Below are positions 18,793 through 27,696 of a stretch of 64,000 nt of DNA, in pieces. This DNA is from Citreimonas salinaria. Its GTDB lineage: Bacteria; Pseudomonadota; Alphaproteobacteria; Rhodobacterales; Rhodobacteraceae. Made by a program: the position numbers and the translations under genes. A model generated the notes under the pieces. That model searched no databases. It was given only the letters and a program-made list of their open reading frames with translations, and was not told the DNA's origin. The stretch spans positions 45,137 to 109,136 of the forward strand of contig NZ_FNPF01000014.1 of the NCBI RefSeq assembly GCF_900107235.1. The letters are read 5' to 3'. Positions within the stretch are counted from its first letter, which is position 1. Each line of letters opens with the position of its first letter.

Positions 18793-18820
18793 CGCCCCGC
18801 CTATCCCGGCGGGGCGTCTT
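18793..18820. terminator. Terminator between convergent ptsN and the sulfotransferase gene
   Basis: CGCCCCGCC (18793-18801) pairs with GGCGGGGCG (18808-18816) around a six-base loop, followed by TCTT. It lies 20 bases after the ptsN stop and only four bases beyond its end the minus-strand sulfotransferase gene stops, so it could serve both. Confidence 0.7.
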
Positions 18821-18823
18821 CGT

Positions 18824-20257
18824 TCAGGGCGTCTGCCCCCAGTCTTCGAAGCCGAAGGTAATGTAGTCGCGCGCATAGGCGTCGCGGGTCAGCGCCTCGA
18901 TCCTGTCGTCGTAGATCTGCGCCAGCGAGAACGGCGCCCGGTTCGCGGCGGCTTCGGGCTCGGGCGGGGCGGCATGGCCCACCTGCATCGCCAACGCCGG
19001 CAGATAGGTCGACATCTCGGTTTCCCGCACGATCATGTCGGGCAGCGCAAATTCGGACATGCCCTGCAGGCATTGCGCTTGCGAAGCCCAATGCCCGTCG
19101 ACCCGGATGGCGGTCTGGCCGGCCAGGTTCGCCTTCACGAAGTCCAGCCAGGCGGTGAAGGCCGCGCGGTGCGTATCGGCGTCGTAGCTGTCGTCCGGAG
19201 CGCCCTCGGGAATCGGCAGGTCGTGCGCGCGGCGCAGCGTCCGCCGGATGCCCGTGAATGCTCCCTGCCCCGTCGAGAGGATGCGCGCGCAGAACGCATC
19301 ATGCGCGCGGGCCAGCGGGTGGCGGATGACCGTGAAACTGCGAAAGCCAGGTCGGTCGCGCATCCATTGGCGGAGCGAGGATTGGCGGAAATCGCCTAGC
19401 AGCGCCGTCTCGTCCACGTTGTCCAGCGCAGCCAGCCAGCGCCGGACCGCCGTCTCGGGGCCCGAGCGGATCGGCATGTATAAAAGCTTGGTACGCGCCG
19501 CGGCAAGGTAGGACGGCACGACCGGGCCCCGGCGCGGCTCGAAGTTCGGGGTGCGGTGCAGGTTGAACCGGTCCAGCCGCGCCAGCGCACGCTCCATCTC
19601 GTCGGGGTTTGCTACCTTTTCGCGCGCAGGCTGCGGGTTCTGCCGCTTCAGCCCGGTCTCGAGACTGTCCAGCCGTGCCGCCACGCCCAGCCATTGCGCC
19701 AGCCCGTTCATCACGGCGACGTCCTGCAAATCCTCGTAAGCAACGTGGAACGCCGTTTGGCCGGAACGTTGCAGCGCACCGGTGATCTGCACCTGGAACG
19801 CCTGCAGCGCCTCCATGTGAGCTGCGAACTCGTCCGCGTCGAAAACCGCCTGCGCATCCTTGCGGCGCTTGACGTTGGTCAGCTTCCATTGCCCGGTCGC
19901 CTGCGCGATCTTCCAGCTGACATAGCTGTCCAGCGGGTTGCGCGTCAGCACGATCTTGGCGATGCGCGGATCGTCCAACACCGTCGGCAGGATGCGTGGA
20001 TCGTGGTCGTGGAAGTAGCGGAAGCCATTGAAACCGTCTTCATCGCGGATCCGCTCCAGCAGCGCCTGCGGTTCGCGGTCGCGCGTCTCGCGATCGATCG
20101 ACAGCAGTTCCTCACGATTCGGGTAGCCGACGAAATGCGGATTGAACGCCTCGCCGTGACAGGTGACGCCGTCGAAGGCGTTCAGGTTCGACTCGAGGAA
20201 ATTCGACCCGGTGCGCATCTCGGCGAAGACCACGAAGGCGTCGAAACGATCGGTCAT
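18824..20257 (-). CDS. Two-domain sulfotransferase family protein
   Basis: A 477-residue cytoplasmic protein with two sulfotransferase-like halves. The N-terminal half resembles NodH/LPS-type enzymes: the PAPS 5'-phosphosulfate loop FAEMRTGSNFLESNL at about residues 11-25, and KIVLTRNPLDSYVSWKIAQ as the 3'-phosphate site. The C-terminal half (from about residue 260) has a second, degenerate loop (LLYMPIRSGPETAVRRWL) and FTVIRHPLARAHDAFCARIL. It would move sulfate from PAPS to a glycan or lipid; the acceptor is unknown. Its ATG overlaps the stop of the upstream glycosyltransferase by four bases, tying sulfation to glycan assembly. Confidence 0.85.
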   Translation of the reverse strand: MTDRFDAFVVFAEMRTGSNFLESNLNAFDGVTCHGEAFNPHFVGYPNREELLSIDRETRDREPQALLERIRDEDGFNGFRYFHDHDPRILPTVLDDPRIAKIVLTRNPLDSYVSWKIAQATGQWKLTNVKRRKDAQAVFDADEFAAHMEALQAFQVQITGALQRSGQTAFHVAYEDLQDVAVMNGLAQWLGVAARLDSLETGLKRQNPQPAREKVANPDEMERALARLDRFNLHRTPNFEPRRGPVVPSYLAAARTKLLYMPIRSGPETAVRRWLAALDNVDETALLGDFRQSSLRQWMRDRPGFRSFTVIRHPLARAHDAFCARILSTGQGAFTGIRRTLRRAHDLPIPEGAPDDSYDADTHRAAFTAWLDFVKANLAGQTAIRVDGHWASQAQCLQGMSEFALPDMIVRETEMSTYLPALAMQVGHAAPPEPEAAANRAPFSLAQIYDDRIEALTRDAYARDYITFGFEDWGQTP

Positions 20258-21942
20258 GAGGCGATGTACCGTCGGGGCTCCGGCTGGCGCGGTGTGGAGG
20301 AGAGCAGCGGGAAATCTCCCGCCAGGTAGGGGTCCATCCCCTCGTTGCGCAGGCGCTGCAGGAACTGCCCGAAGCCAAGCAGCTCGACAGTTGAAGGAGA
20401 CGCGGATCGGTCCGCACCGTCGCGCCAGCCGATCTCGGCCACGATGCTCTTGAGCGTCTCGGCCGGCGCTTCCAGGTATTCGGCCATCGTCTGGATCCGC
20501 ACCCGGGCCTTGACGTCTGGCGCGCGCAGGGCGTCGATCATCGCCGCCTCGGCCCGCTGCAGCTTGGCGGCGCGGGCGCGCACAACGTCGAACGGAGCGT
20601 CCGAGCGCCAAAGCGGTACCGCCCATGCCCCCGACACGACCGAGATCCGCGCGTTGGGATCGCGCGCAATGTGCCAAAGGATCTCCGGCGTGTCGTCGGG
20701 CCCGTAGAGAAAGCAGTGCTGCATGCCCCGCGAATTCCACAACAGGTTCGTCAGGAAGGCCTTCGGGTTGTAGTCGCGCAGGCCCGCATCGTCGGTCAAC
20801 GCGCCGGGGCCGACCGCTTCGCCTTCGGCGAAATGCGCGCGTTCGGGCGAGAAAAGACGCCCGTGCACGCGCGCGCCCGTCGCGTCGGCCAGCCATGCGC
20901 AAAAACCGTCGTGCAGCGGCTCGAACCCGTGGAAGACGGCATAGCGCCCGGCGGTGACGCCATTCTCGTGCCCGAGACGGGGGAAGCGGCTTTGCATGTA
21001 GAGCCCGGGCCGGCCGCGCAGGCGACGCTCGACCGCCTTGGCGAAGACGCGGTCGATCTTGCCGGGTTGCGGGTCCTGCCGGATGGCGGGGGGGAGACCT
21101 TCGCCAAGAAATGCAGCGTACAGCCGGTTTGCGCGCGGCCATATCTTGCGCGCGACGAAGCAGTCGGACCGGCGCAACAGCTGCAGGTGATCATCGTAGA
21201 AGATGTGCGGCTTGCCTTGGAAATCGAACTTCGACAGCGTCAGCGACCGCGCCTCGATCTCGGTCGCGTACAGCCGCGCGAGGCTTTGGAAATAGCTTTC
21301 GTCGGGGATCCAAGTGCGGCGGAAATAGGCGTCGTGGGCGCGGCGGTCCGGGCTGTCGAGGATCGCGCGAAGGGTCCGAGAGGTCAGGCACCACCATTGG
21401 CTGCCCATATGGGGAACCACGCCGCGCGGCGCCCGGCGTCGCAAGCCTAGCGCTCGTTGCCCAGCCACCAGCGCGTCGAACAGCGGCTTGTTGCGGCGCC
21501 ATGACACCGGAAAAAACAGCGTGAAGCGTTCGTGGTTCAGCCCGCCCACCGTCCATGGAACGTCGGCGGTGGCAGCGCTTTCGATGAAGTCGGTCTCCGG
21601 ATGATCCGCCAGGTAATCCTGCAGATCCGCCACCGGACGCAACGGCAGGCACGCCCCCGAGGCCAGGTAGACGTGGCGCACGTCGTGCCGGTCCAACATC
21701 ACCCGCGAAGCGTCCAGCGTCGCCGCCACTAGGCCCCAGGTGCCCCATTCGCAGCGGTGCCGGGACGAGAACGCTATGTCCGGCAGGTCCGCCAGAGCGC
21801 GGCGGAACGCGCCGTACGGCGCATCCGGCACCCGCCGGTCGACATGGATCACGACCGGACAACCCGCCCGCGCCCAATGCCGCGCCATCTGCGCGGCCCG
21901 GTCCAGCGCGGTATGCACCAGCATGATGACGCCCATGCTCAT
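20254..21942 (-). CDS. Core-2/I-branching-type glycosyltransferase (GT14-like) with extra C-terminal domain
   Basis: A 562-residue protein. Residues 1 to about 270 match the beta-1,6-N-acetylglucosaminyltransferase 'Branch' family: GVIMLVHTALDRAAQMARHW, VVIHVDRR, HVYLASGACLPLRPV, GSQWWCLTSRTLRAIL and WIPDESYFQSLARLY. The remaining half (FDFQGKPHIFYDDHL onward) is a separate domain seen in Rhodobacterales homologues (DUF5927-type by recollection). There is no signal peptide or membrane helix. The start MSMG at 21942 overlaps the upstream GT2 stop by four bases. Probably adds a branch sugar to a surface glycan later sulfated. Confidence 0.82.
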   Translation of the reverse strand: MSMGVIMLVHTALDRAAQMARHWARAGCPVVIHVDRRVPDAPYGAFRRALADLPDIAFSSRHRCEWGTWGLVAATLDASRVMLDRHDVRHVYLASGACLPLRPVADLQDYLADHPETDFIESAATADVPWTVGGLNHERFTLFFPVSWRRNKPLFDALVAGQRALGLRRRAPRGVVPHMGSQWWCLTSRTLRAILDSPDRRAHDAYFRRTWIPDESYFQSLARLYATEIEARSLTLSKFDFQGKPHIFYDDHLQLLRRSDCFVARKIWPRANRLYAAFLGEGLPPAIRQDPQPGKIDRVFAKAVERRLRGRPGLYMQSRFPRLGHENGVTAGRYAVFHGFEPLHDGFCAWLADATGARVHGRLFSPERAHFAEGEAVGPGALTDDAGLRDYNPKAFLTNLLWNSRGMQHCFLYGPDDTPEILWHIARDPNARISVVSGAWAVPLWRSDAPFDVVRARAAKLQRAEAAMIDALRAPDVKARVRIQTMAEYLEAPAETLKSIVAEIGWRDGADRSASPSTVELLGFGQFLQRLRNEGMDPYLAGDFPLLSSTPRQPEPRRYIAS

Positions 21943-22949
21943 GCCCAATTGCCCTTGGACATGAGTCCGAGGATCTCGAGCTGGCGCCAGTTGATGTATT
22001 TCTCCGAATACCGGCACCACAGGTCCGCGTCGCCGTCGAGCACCGCGGCATAGGCGATGTATTCGCGGCTGTCACCGTAATGCTGGCGGCGGGAGAGTTC
22101 TTCATCGGCCTTGGCGGGGAACGTCGGCAGGAACTTGGTGTGCAGCAGCACGCCGCTCGATTTCTCGCCGCCCATGTCGTCGAAGACCAGGTTCAGCCCC
22201 CGCGGTAGAAGGTTGTGCGTCGAACTGGCATAGACGTAGCGGCGGTGCCACCGCACCAGCGGGATCTTGTTGAGCGCGGGTGCCCTGCCCGGCTGGTCGC
22301 GGAAGAACACCCGGGCGCGCGGCCCGCCCTGGATCCACAGGTTGTTGTAGCCCCAGTTGCGGCTAATCGTGTAATTGCCGGCGTCGAACCACGGCAGCAC
22401 CTCCAGCGGGTCCTGGCCGGGGGTGTAGGTCGCCTCTCCGATCGGCCCCTTGGGATACATGTCCAGCAGCATCGCCGGGAATGCCTTGATCCCGCAGCTG
22501 TCCAGCCAGTCGGTCAGGCCCGCCAGCGGGCGCGTGTCGCAGAACGGGTAGACCAGCAACTCGTCGGGGTCGACGGTCAGGGTCCAGTGCCCGTGCCCGT
22601 GGCGCCTCAGCAGCGCGTTCATCCAGTCCATGCCGAAGCGCGATGCGCGGTAACTGGCGCCGGTGGACCAGACAGACACGTCCGGCTGCTGCGACAGATA
22701 CTCGCGCGAGCCGTCGTCGCTGTCGTTGTCGACGAACAGGAAGTGGTCGGCGCCGAGGCCGCGATAGTACTTCAGGAACCACGGCAGGCGCGCCATCTCG
22801 TTGCGCTGGGTCGAGAAGACCAGAACGTGGTCGGGGCGGATCTGCGCCGTGCGGTCGGTCACGGGGCTTAGTTCGTGCCGCTTGCGCAGGGCCCGCAGCC
22901 GAAGCCGCTTGCGCCGCAAACGCATTCGGTACGAATCCCAAAGCCCCAT
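21939..22949 (-). CDS. Family 2 glycosyltransferase (Glyco_tranf_2_4 type), copy A
   Basis: A 336-residue GT-A fold enzyme. The N terminus is strongly basic (MRLRRKRLRLRALRKRHE), then comes VFSTQRNEMARLPWFLKYYRGLGADHFLFVDN in pieces. The metal-binding DPDELLVYP acts as the DxD-like site (VDPDELL), and GPRARVFF and LHTKFLP follow. It lacks membrane helices. ATG 22949 is preferred to TTG 23000 because AGGA is nine bases upstream and the paralogue next door starts similarly. It is closely related in sequence and layout to the next gene, pointing to a tandem duplication. Confidence 0.84.
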   Translation of the reverse strand: MGLWDSYRMRLRRKRLRLRALRKRHELSPVTDRTAQIRPDHVLVFSTQRNEMARLPWFLKYYRGLGADHFLFVDNDSDDGSREYLSQQPDVSVWSTGASYRASRFGMDWMNALLRRHGHGHWTLTVDPDELLVYPFCDTRPLAGLTDWLDSCGIKAFPAMLLDMYPKGPIGEATYTPGQDPLEVLPWFDAGNYTISRNWGYNNLWIQGGPRARVFFRDQPGRAPALNKIPLVRWHRRYVYASSTHNLLPRGLNLVFDDMGGEKSSGVLLHTKFLPTFPAKADEELSRRQHYGDSREYIAYAAVLDGDADLWCRYSEKYINWRQLEILGLMSKGNWA

Positions 22950-23070
22950 TGCCGCGTTTCCTGCCTGCCCGACCTTTTTTCGGTCCGCCCGCCCTGCCAA
23001 GCGGATCTTCGCCGAGTGTAGCCGGCCGCCTCACCAGTGCAAGAAAATGGTTTACCGCGCCCTTACGGCG

Positions 23071-24117
23071 TCAGCCCTTCCACGACCAGCCGTGCAGCAG
23101 CCCGAGTTCTGCCAGTTGTTCGGGTTCGTCGTAGCGACACGATCCCTCCGACCACAGGTCCGGGCGTTGTGCGATGCGGTCATAGTAGTCGCCGAACGCC
23201 GCGGGCGTGTGAAAATGTTGCGCCCGCCCGCGTTCCTGCGCCGAGCGGGCGACGATGTCCGGCAGGAACTTTGTATGCAGCAGAACCCCCGACGGCTGCG
23301 CCCCGCCCGGGCCGTCATACCATGCGTTGAGCTTGCGCGGCAGCATGGCATGCGTCGAGTTGACATAGGCCATGCCGCGCCGCCAGCGCACGAGTGGCAG
23401 CTTGTTGAGCGTCGGTGCGCGGCGCGGATCGTCGGCGAAGAAGACGCGCGCACGCGGTCCGCCCTGCACCCAGAGATTGCCGGCCGGGCTTTGCCGCTTG
23501 ACGCTGTAGGGGCCGGCGTCGAACCAGCGCAGCGTCTGCAGCGGGTCATCATGCCGGGCGCCATCTCCCAGCCGCCCGCGCGGATACAGGTCCAGCATCA
23601 GCGCGCCGAAGGCCGGCCGACGCGTTCGGTCGAGCCACGCCGTCAGGGCGGGCAGTCGGCGCGTCTCGTAGTCGGGATAGACCAGCAGTTCGTCCGCATC
23701 CACGGTCAGGCACCAGTGCCCGTGGCCGTAGCGGGTCAGCAGCCAGTTCAGCCAGTCCATGCCGAAGCGCGCCGCGCGGTAGGACGCGCCGGTTGTCCAA
23801 AGGGAAACGTCGGGCTGATCGCGCAGATAGGCCGTGGTGCCGTCGTCGCTGGCATTGTCGACGATCAGGAAGCGGTCGACGCCCAGCGCGCGATGATGGG
23901 CAAGGAAATGCGGCAGGCGGATGCGTTCGTTCCGCAGGCAGACGCCCCCCAGGATAGCGCCGGAGGCGGTCGCCGGGTGTCTCGTCACGGCCGTCAGGGC
24001 GTGGCGCGCACGAAGCGCCCGCCACAATGCCCGCCGCCGCTTCCAGCGCAGTCTGTAGGCCGCAAGCGGAGAGATCGGTGGCAGGGCGTCCGGTTCAGAC
24101 CTCACCCCGCGCACCAT
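23071..24117 (-). CDS. Family 2 glycosyltransferase (Glyco_tranf_2_4 type), copy B
   Basis: A 348-residue paralogue of the downstream gene. Shared landmarks are RNERIRLPHFLAHHRALGVD, FLIVDNASDDGTTAYL, the SYRAARFGMDWLN segment, VDADELLVYPDYETR, NLWVQGGPRARVFF and GVLLHTKFLPD. It begins 13 bases after galU and so is probably in the galU transcript. Substrate unknown; UDP-glucose from GalU is a natural donor candidate, by inference only. 121 bases separate it from copy A, with no evident terminator. Confidence 0.84.
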   Translation of the reverse strand: MVRGVRSEPDALPPISPLAAYRLRWKRRRALWRALRARHALTAVTRHPATASGAILGGVCLRNERIRLPHFLAHHRALGVDRFLIVDNASDDGTTAYLRDQPDVSLWTTGASYRAARFGMDWLNWLLTRYGHGHWCLTVDADELLVYPDYETRRLPALTAWLDRTRRPAFGALMLDLYPRGRLGDGARHDDPLQTLRWFDAGPYSVKRQSPAGNLWVQGGPRARVFFADDPRRAPTLNKLPLVRWRRGMAYVNSTHAMLPRKLNAWYDGPGGAQPSGVLLHTKFLPDIVARSAQERGRAQHFHTPAAFGDYYDRIAQRPDLWSEGSCRYDEPEQLAELGLLHGWSWKG

Positions 24118-24130
24118 CAGCGGCCAAGGG

Positions 24131-25027
24131 TCACTGGGCCGCGCGGCGCGTGGCCATGACCTCTTCGATGTAGGCCTCGAGGTCGTCGCGCAGATCGTCG
24201 CGCGCCAGGCCGAAGGCAACGGTCGCCTGCAGGAAACCGCTTTTCGAGCCGCAATCGAACCGCTGCCCGTTGAAGCGGAAGCCGTAGACGCCTTCGCCGT
24301 CGATTTCCTTGGCGATCGCGTCGGTCACCTGAATCTCGCCGCCCGCGCCCTTCTCGCCCGCATCGAGGTTTTTCAGGACCTTCGGCGTCAGGATGTAGCG
24401 GCCGATCACCGCCAGGTTCGACGGGGCGTCCTCGGCCCTGGGCTTCTCGACCATGCCCTTGACGGTAAGCATGGCGCCGTCCTCGCTCTCGACGTCAAGG
24501 ATACCATAGGACGACGTCTTGTCGCGCGGCACCTCCATGGCGGCCACCATGTTCCCTTTGCTGCCGGCGGCTTCGTAGGCGTCGATCATCTGCTTGAGAC
24601 AGGGCGTGTCCGCGGCGATCACGTCGTCGGGCAGGATGACGGCAAAGGGCTCGTCACCGATCAGCCGCCCGGCACACCAGATCGCGTGGCCGAGGCCCAG
24701 CGCCTTGTGCTGGCGGATATAGGCGATGTCGCCCGATTCCATGTTGGTCGACTGGAGCACCTTCAGCAGCTCGTCCTTGCCCTTGGCGCGCAGCTCTTCC
24801 TCGAGCTGCGGAGCATGGTCGAAGTAATCCTCGAGCGCGCCCTTGCCGCGCGAGGTGACGAAGATGAACTCGGTGATCCCGGCCTCGCGGGCCTCGTCGA
24901 TTGCGTATTGCACCAGCGGGCGATCGACCAGGGTCATGATCTCCTTCGGCACGGATTTCGTCGCGGGAAGGAACCGCGTGCCCATGCCGGCCACCGGAAA
25001 AATCGCCTTGGTCACTTTCTTACGCAT
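24131..25027 (-). CDS. galU: UTP-glucose-1-phosphate uridylyltransferase
   Basis: A 298-residue nucleotidyltransferase that makes UDP-glucose. The signature GMGTRFLPATKSVPKEIM near residue 14 contains the uridylyl-binding and catalytic Arg/Lys. LGHAIWCAG, VILPDDVI and FRFNGQRFDCGSKSGFL are also present. As the first gene of the minus-strand glycan block it can supply donor sugar to the glycosyltransferases downstream. The 209-base gap upstream holds an imperfect hairpin, ACAACGG/CCGTTGT (25110-25135), but no clear promoter could be assigned. Confidence 0.95.
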   Translation of the reverse strand: MRKKVTKAIFPVAGMGTRFLPATKSVPKEIMTLVDRPLVQYAIDEAREAGITEFIFVTSRGKGALEDYFDHAPQLEEELRAKGKDELLKVLQSTNMESGDIAYIRQHKALGLGHAIWCAGRLIGDEPFAVILPDDVIAADTPCLKQMIDAYEAAGSKGNMVAAMEVPRDKTSSYGILDVESEDGAMLTVKGMVEKPRAEDAPSNLAVIGRYILTPKVLKNLDAGEKGAGGEIQVTDAIAKEIDGEGVYGFRFNGQRFDCGSKSGFLQATVAFGLARDDLRDDLEAYIEEVMATRRAAQ

Positions 25028-25236
25028 GATCGCTCCGTTTCGGAATTGTTACGCTCGGATGTTGGCACCCGCACCCGCTCTTTGCCAGAACATGTGTGCA
25101 GAATTCGCGACAACGGGCGGCAAAGAGGCCGTTGTTGTTACTCGCGAGCCGCATCGCGCGTTCCCGGCGCTGGCCGATGTGGATGGTTTCCGTTGCGGCG
25201 GGCGGGATCTGCAGCCGGCGGCGGAGGTCCGCGCAG

Positions 25237-26034
25237 TCAGTCCTTTTGCAGCGTCACACCCGGCGCATGGGCAATGAAGAACGGATTCGCGAAGCCGGGC
25301 TTGCCATAGGCCAACGGGGTGTGGTCGTCGAACCGCACCACCCGTCCGCCTGCGCCCGCCAGAACCGCATGACCCGCGGCGGTGTCCCACTCCATCGTGC
25401 GACCCAGCCGCGGGTAGAGGTCGGCCTCGCCGGTCGCGACCAGGCAGAACTTCAGCGACGACCCGGCGCTGCGCATGTCCTTCACCGGGTATTTCGCGAT
25501 GTAGGCGTCGGTCGCCTCGTCCCGGTGCGACTTCGAAGCCACCACCATCAGCGCATCGCCGTCGGGCTTGGAAACCCGGATCGGCCGGGTCACGCCCGGT
25601 GCCTCGGGGTCGAACGGCCCTTCCTCCTCGACCGAGTGCCCGACGCTGTCGGTATAGAACATCCGGCCGCGCGCCGGGGCGTAGACGATGCCGCGCACGG
25701 GCACGCCGTCCTCGACAAGGGCGATGTTGACGGTGAAGTCGCCGCGCCGCTTGATGAACTCCTTCGTGCCGTCGAGCGGGTCGACGATCAGGAAGCGTGC
25801 GGCCTTGATATCGTGGCTGTCGGCCTGCTCCTCGGTAACCAGCGCCATGTCGGGAAACGCCGCGCGCAGCCCCTCGGAAATCAGTGCGTCGGCGGCTTCG
25901 TCGGCTTCGGTGACCGGGCTGGTATCGGCCTTTAGGTTGACGTCGAAATCGGCGGCATCGTAGATCTGCATGATCCTGTCGCCGGCCTCGATCGCCAGGC
26001 GACGCATGACGGTCACAAGTTCCGAATAATTCAA
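25237..26034 (-). CDS. cysQ: 3'(2'),5'-bisphosphate nucleotidase
   Basis: A 265-residue inositol-monophosphatase-fold enzyme that hydrolyses PAP (3'-phosphoadenosine 5'-phosphate). The metal-binding DPLDGTKEFIKRRGDF motif is central, and MEWDTAAGHAVLAGAGG C-terminal. The TTG start at 26034 (MNYSELVTVMRRLA) is chosen because AAGGAG sits six bases before it; upstream frame is unlike any homologue. PAP is the product of sulfotransferases and of PAPS reductase, so its position beside the sulfotransferase cluster fits. Divergent from the ABC-2 permease. Confidence 0.92.
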   Translation of the reverse strand: MNYSELVTVMRRLAIEAGDRIMQIYDAADFDVNLKADTSPVTEADEAADALISEGLRAAFPDMALVTEEQADSHDIKAARFLIVDPLDGTKEFIKRRGDFTVNIALVEDGVPVRGIVYAPARGRMFYTDSVGHSVEEEGPFDPEAPGVTRPIRVSKPDGDALMVVASKSHRDEATDAYIAKYPVKDMRSAGSSLKFCLVATGEADLYPRLGRTMEWDTAAGHAVLAGAGGRVVRFDDHTPLAYGKPGFANPFFIAHAPGVTLQKD

Positions 26035-26181
26035 GGCGATCTCCTTCGGCGCGGGCGGATTTATTGCTTTTGAACGTACCTTCCTTATGGTCGGCTCTTG
26101 CGGGATCGGCAAGCGCGCAGGACGCGGGCGGCCGCCGTCACGATGCCGCCACGCGCGGCGCCTCAATCGGAGCAGCGGACG

Positions 26182-27012
26182 ATGTTTCAGAAGACCGCGC
26201 CACGATCGCGCCTCGGCTCGACGCTCTACACGGCCGAACTGATCTACCACAACGCGGTGCGGGCGGTGCGCAAGTCGCACGGCAATGCCTTCATGGCAAT
26301 CGGGATCAACGTGCTGCAGACGGTGATCTTCGTGCTCGCCTTCTACTTTATGTTCGTGATCCTGGGCATCCGCGGCGCCGCGATCCGGGGCGATTTCCTG
26401 ATCTACATCATGACCGGCGTTTTCCTGTTCATGACGCACACCAAGACGCTATCTGCCGTCGTGGCCAGCGAGGGACCCGCAAGTCCGATGATGCAGCATG
26501 CGCCGATGAACACCGCGATTGCCATTGCTGCTGCGATGCTGTCGTCGCTCTACGTGCAGGTGCTGTCGCTGTTCGTGATCCTGTTCGTCTACGACGTCGC
26601 CTTCAACCCGTTCGTGCTGCAGGAAATCCACGACCCCGTAGGATGCCTGGCCATGCTGGTCCTGTCTTGGTTCTCGGGGGCGGCGATCGGGATGGTCCTG
26701 CTGGCGGCAAAGCCCTGGGCGCCGACCGCGGTCAATATCGCCTCGACCGTCTACCAGCGCGTGAACATGATCGCCTCGGGTAAGATGTTCGTGGCCAACG
26801 CGATGCCGGGCTACATGCTGGCGATGTTCGACTGGAACCCGCTGTTCCACTCGATCGACCAGGCGCGCGGCCACGCCTTCGTCAACTACAATCCCCGCAA
26901 TTCGGACTGGGAATATGCGCTGTGGGTGTCGATCGTGCTGATCATGATCGGCTTGATGGGAGAATTCTACACCCGCAAGCACGCCTCGGCGAGCTGGAGC
27001 GCCCGGCGTTGA
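26182..27012 (+). CDS. ABC-2 type transporter permease, polysaccharide/capsule export-like
   Basis: A 276-residue membrane protein with about six helices (for example INVLQTVIFVLAFYFMFVILG and a last VSIVLIMIGLMGEF). The layout resembles KpsM/RkpM-type permeases that export capsule or O-antigen chains. The ATG at 26182 has GGAG nine bases upstream. No cognate ATP-binding protein is encoded in the window, so its partner must lie elsewhere. Divergent from cysQ and next to the glycan block, it may export the polymer built there; this is inference from context. Confidence 0.78.
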   Translation: MFQKTAPRSRLGSTLYTAELIYHNAVRAVRKSHGNAFMAIGINVLQTVIFVLAFYFMFVILGIRGAAIRGDFLIYIMTGVFLFMTHTKTLSAVVASEGPASPMMQHAPMNTAIAIAAAMLSSLYVQVLSLFVILFVYDVAFNPFVLQEIHDPVGCLAMLVLSWFSGAAIGMVLLAAKPWAPTAVNIASTVYQRVNMIASGKMFVANAMPGYMLAMFDWNPLFHSIDQARGHAFVNYNPRNSDWEYALWVSIVLIMIGLMGEFYTRKHASASWSARR

Positions 27013-27079
27013 CCGCCCCTGCCCTTGCTCGGCCCGCCGAAACGGCCGATGATGAGGTCGCCCCAACACGAATCTCGCC

Positions 27080-27694
27080 ATGATACGTTTCCTCGTTGCC
27101 CTGCTCGTCCTTCTGGCCGCGCCTGCCTTCGCCACCCAAGAGCGGTGGCCCGCGCTTTTCGACGTCGCCGGCGTCGCCGCGAACGATGTGCTGAACGTCC
27201 GGGCCGCGCCCGACGCGGGCGCCGAAAAGATCGGCGAACTGGCCCCCGACGCGCGCGGGGTCGAGGTGATCGCGGCCGACGCGCGGCAGAACTGGGGGCA
27301 GGTCAACGTGAACGGGCAAACGGGCTGGGCTTCGCTGCACTACCTTCGACGTCAGCCGGGCCAGTGGCTTGGCTCGACGATCGAGACGGTGCGCTGCTTC
27401 GGGACAGAGCCGTTCTGGTCCGTCACACGCAGCGTCGACGCGATCAGCTGGTCCATGCCCGAGGGCCGGCCGGACGGGACGGTGCAAAGCGACTTGGCAA
27501 GCCTTGCGCGGCGGGACGTGTCGGGGCTGATCTATCGCCTGACGGACGGTATGCGCGGACACCTTCTGATGACGCTGGACAGCTGCTCGGACGGCATGTC
27601 GAACTACACCTACGGCATCGGCGCCGCCGTGACCCACGACCTGGACGGCACGCCGGAACTGCTGGCCGGCTGCTGCTCGCTGGATGTGGACTAG
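27080..27694 (+). CDS. Secreted SH3-domain (SH3b-like) protein
   Basis: A 204-residue protein with a signal peptide (MIRFLVALLVLLAAPAFA) and a bacterial SH3 domain at about 28-90 (VAANDVLNVRAAPDAGAEKIG ... QTGWASLHYLRR). The C-terminal half carries four cysteines (RCFGTEPFW, LDSCSDGMS, LAGCCSLDVD) and matches a COG3650-like pattern seen in periplasmic proteins. SH3b domains often bind cell-wall peptides. It converges with alkB, whose stop is two bases away. Confidence 0.8.
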   Translation: MIRFLVALLVLLAAPAFATQERWPALFDVAGVAANDVLNVRAAPDAGAEKIGELAPDARGVEVIAADARQNWGQVNVNGQTGWASLHYLRRQPGQWLGSTIETVRCFGTEPFWSVTRSVDAISWSMPEGRPDGTVQSDLASLARRDVSGLIYRLTDGMRGHLLMTLDSCSDGMSNYTYGIGAAVTHDLDGTPELLAGCCSLDVD

Positions 27695-27696
27695 CC

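Noticed and set aside
25110..25135. Hairpin ACAACGG/CCGTTGT between galU and cysQ as a terminator
   Set aside because: Only seven pairs, a 12-base loop and no T-run in either direction.
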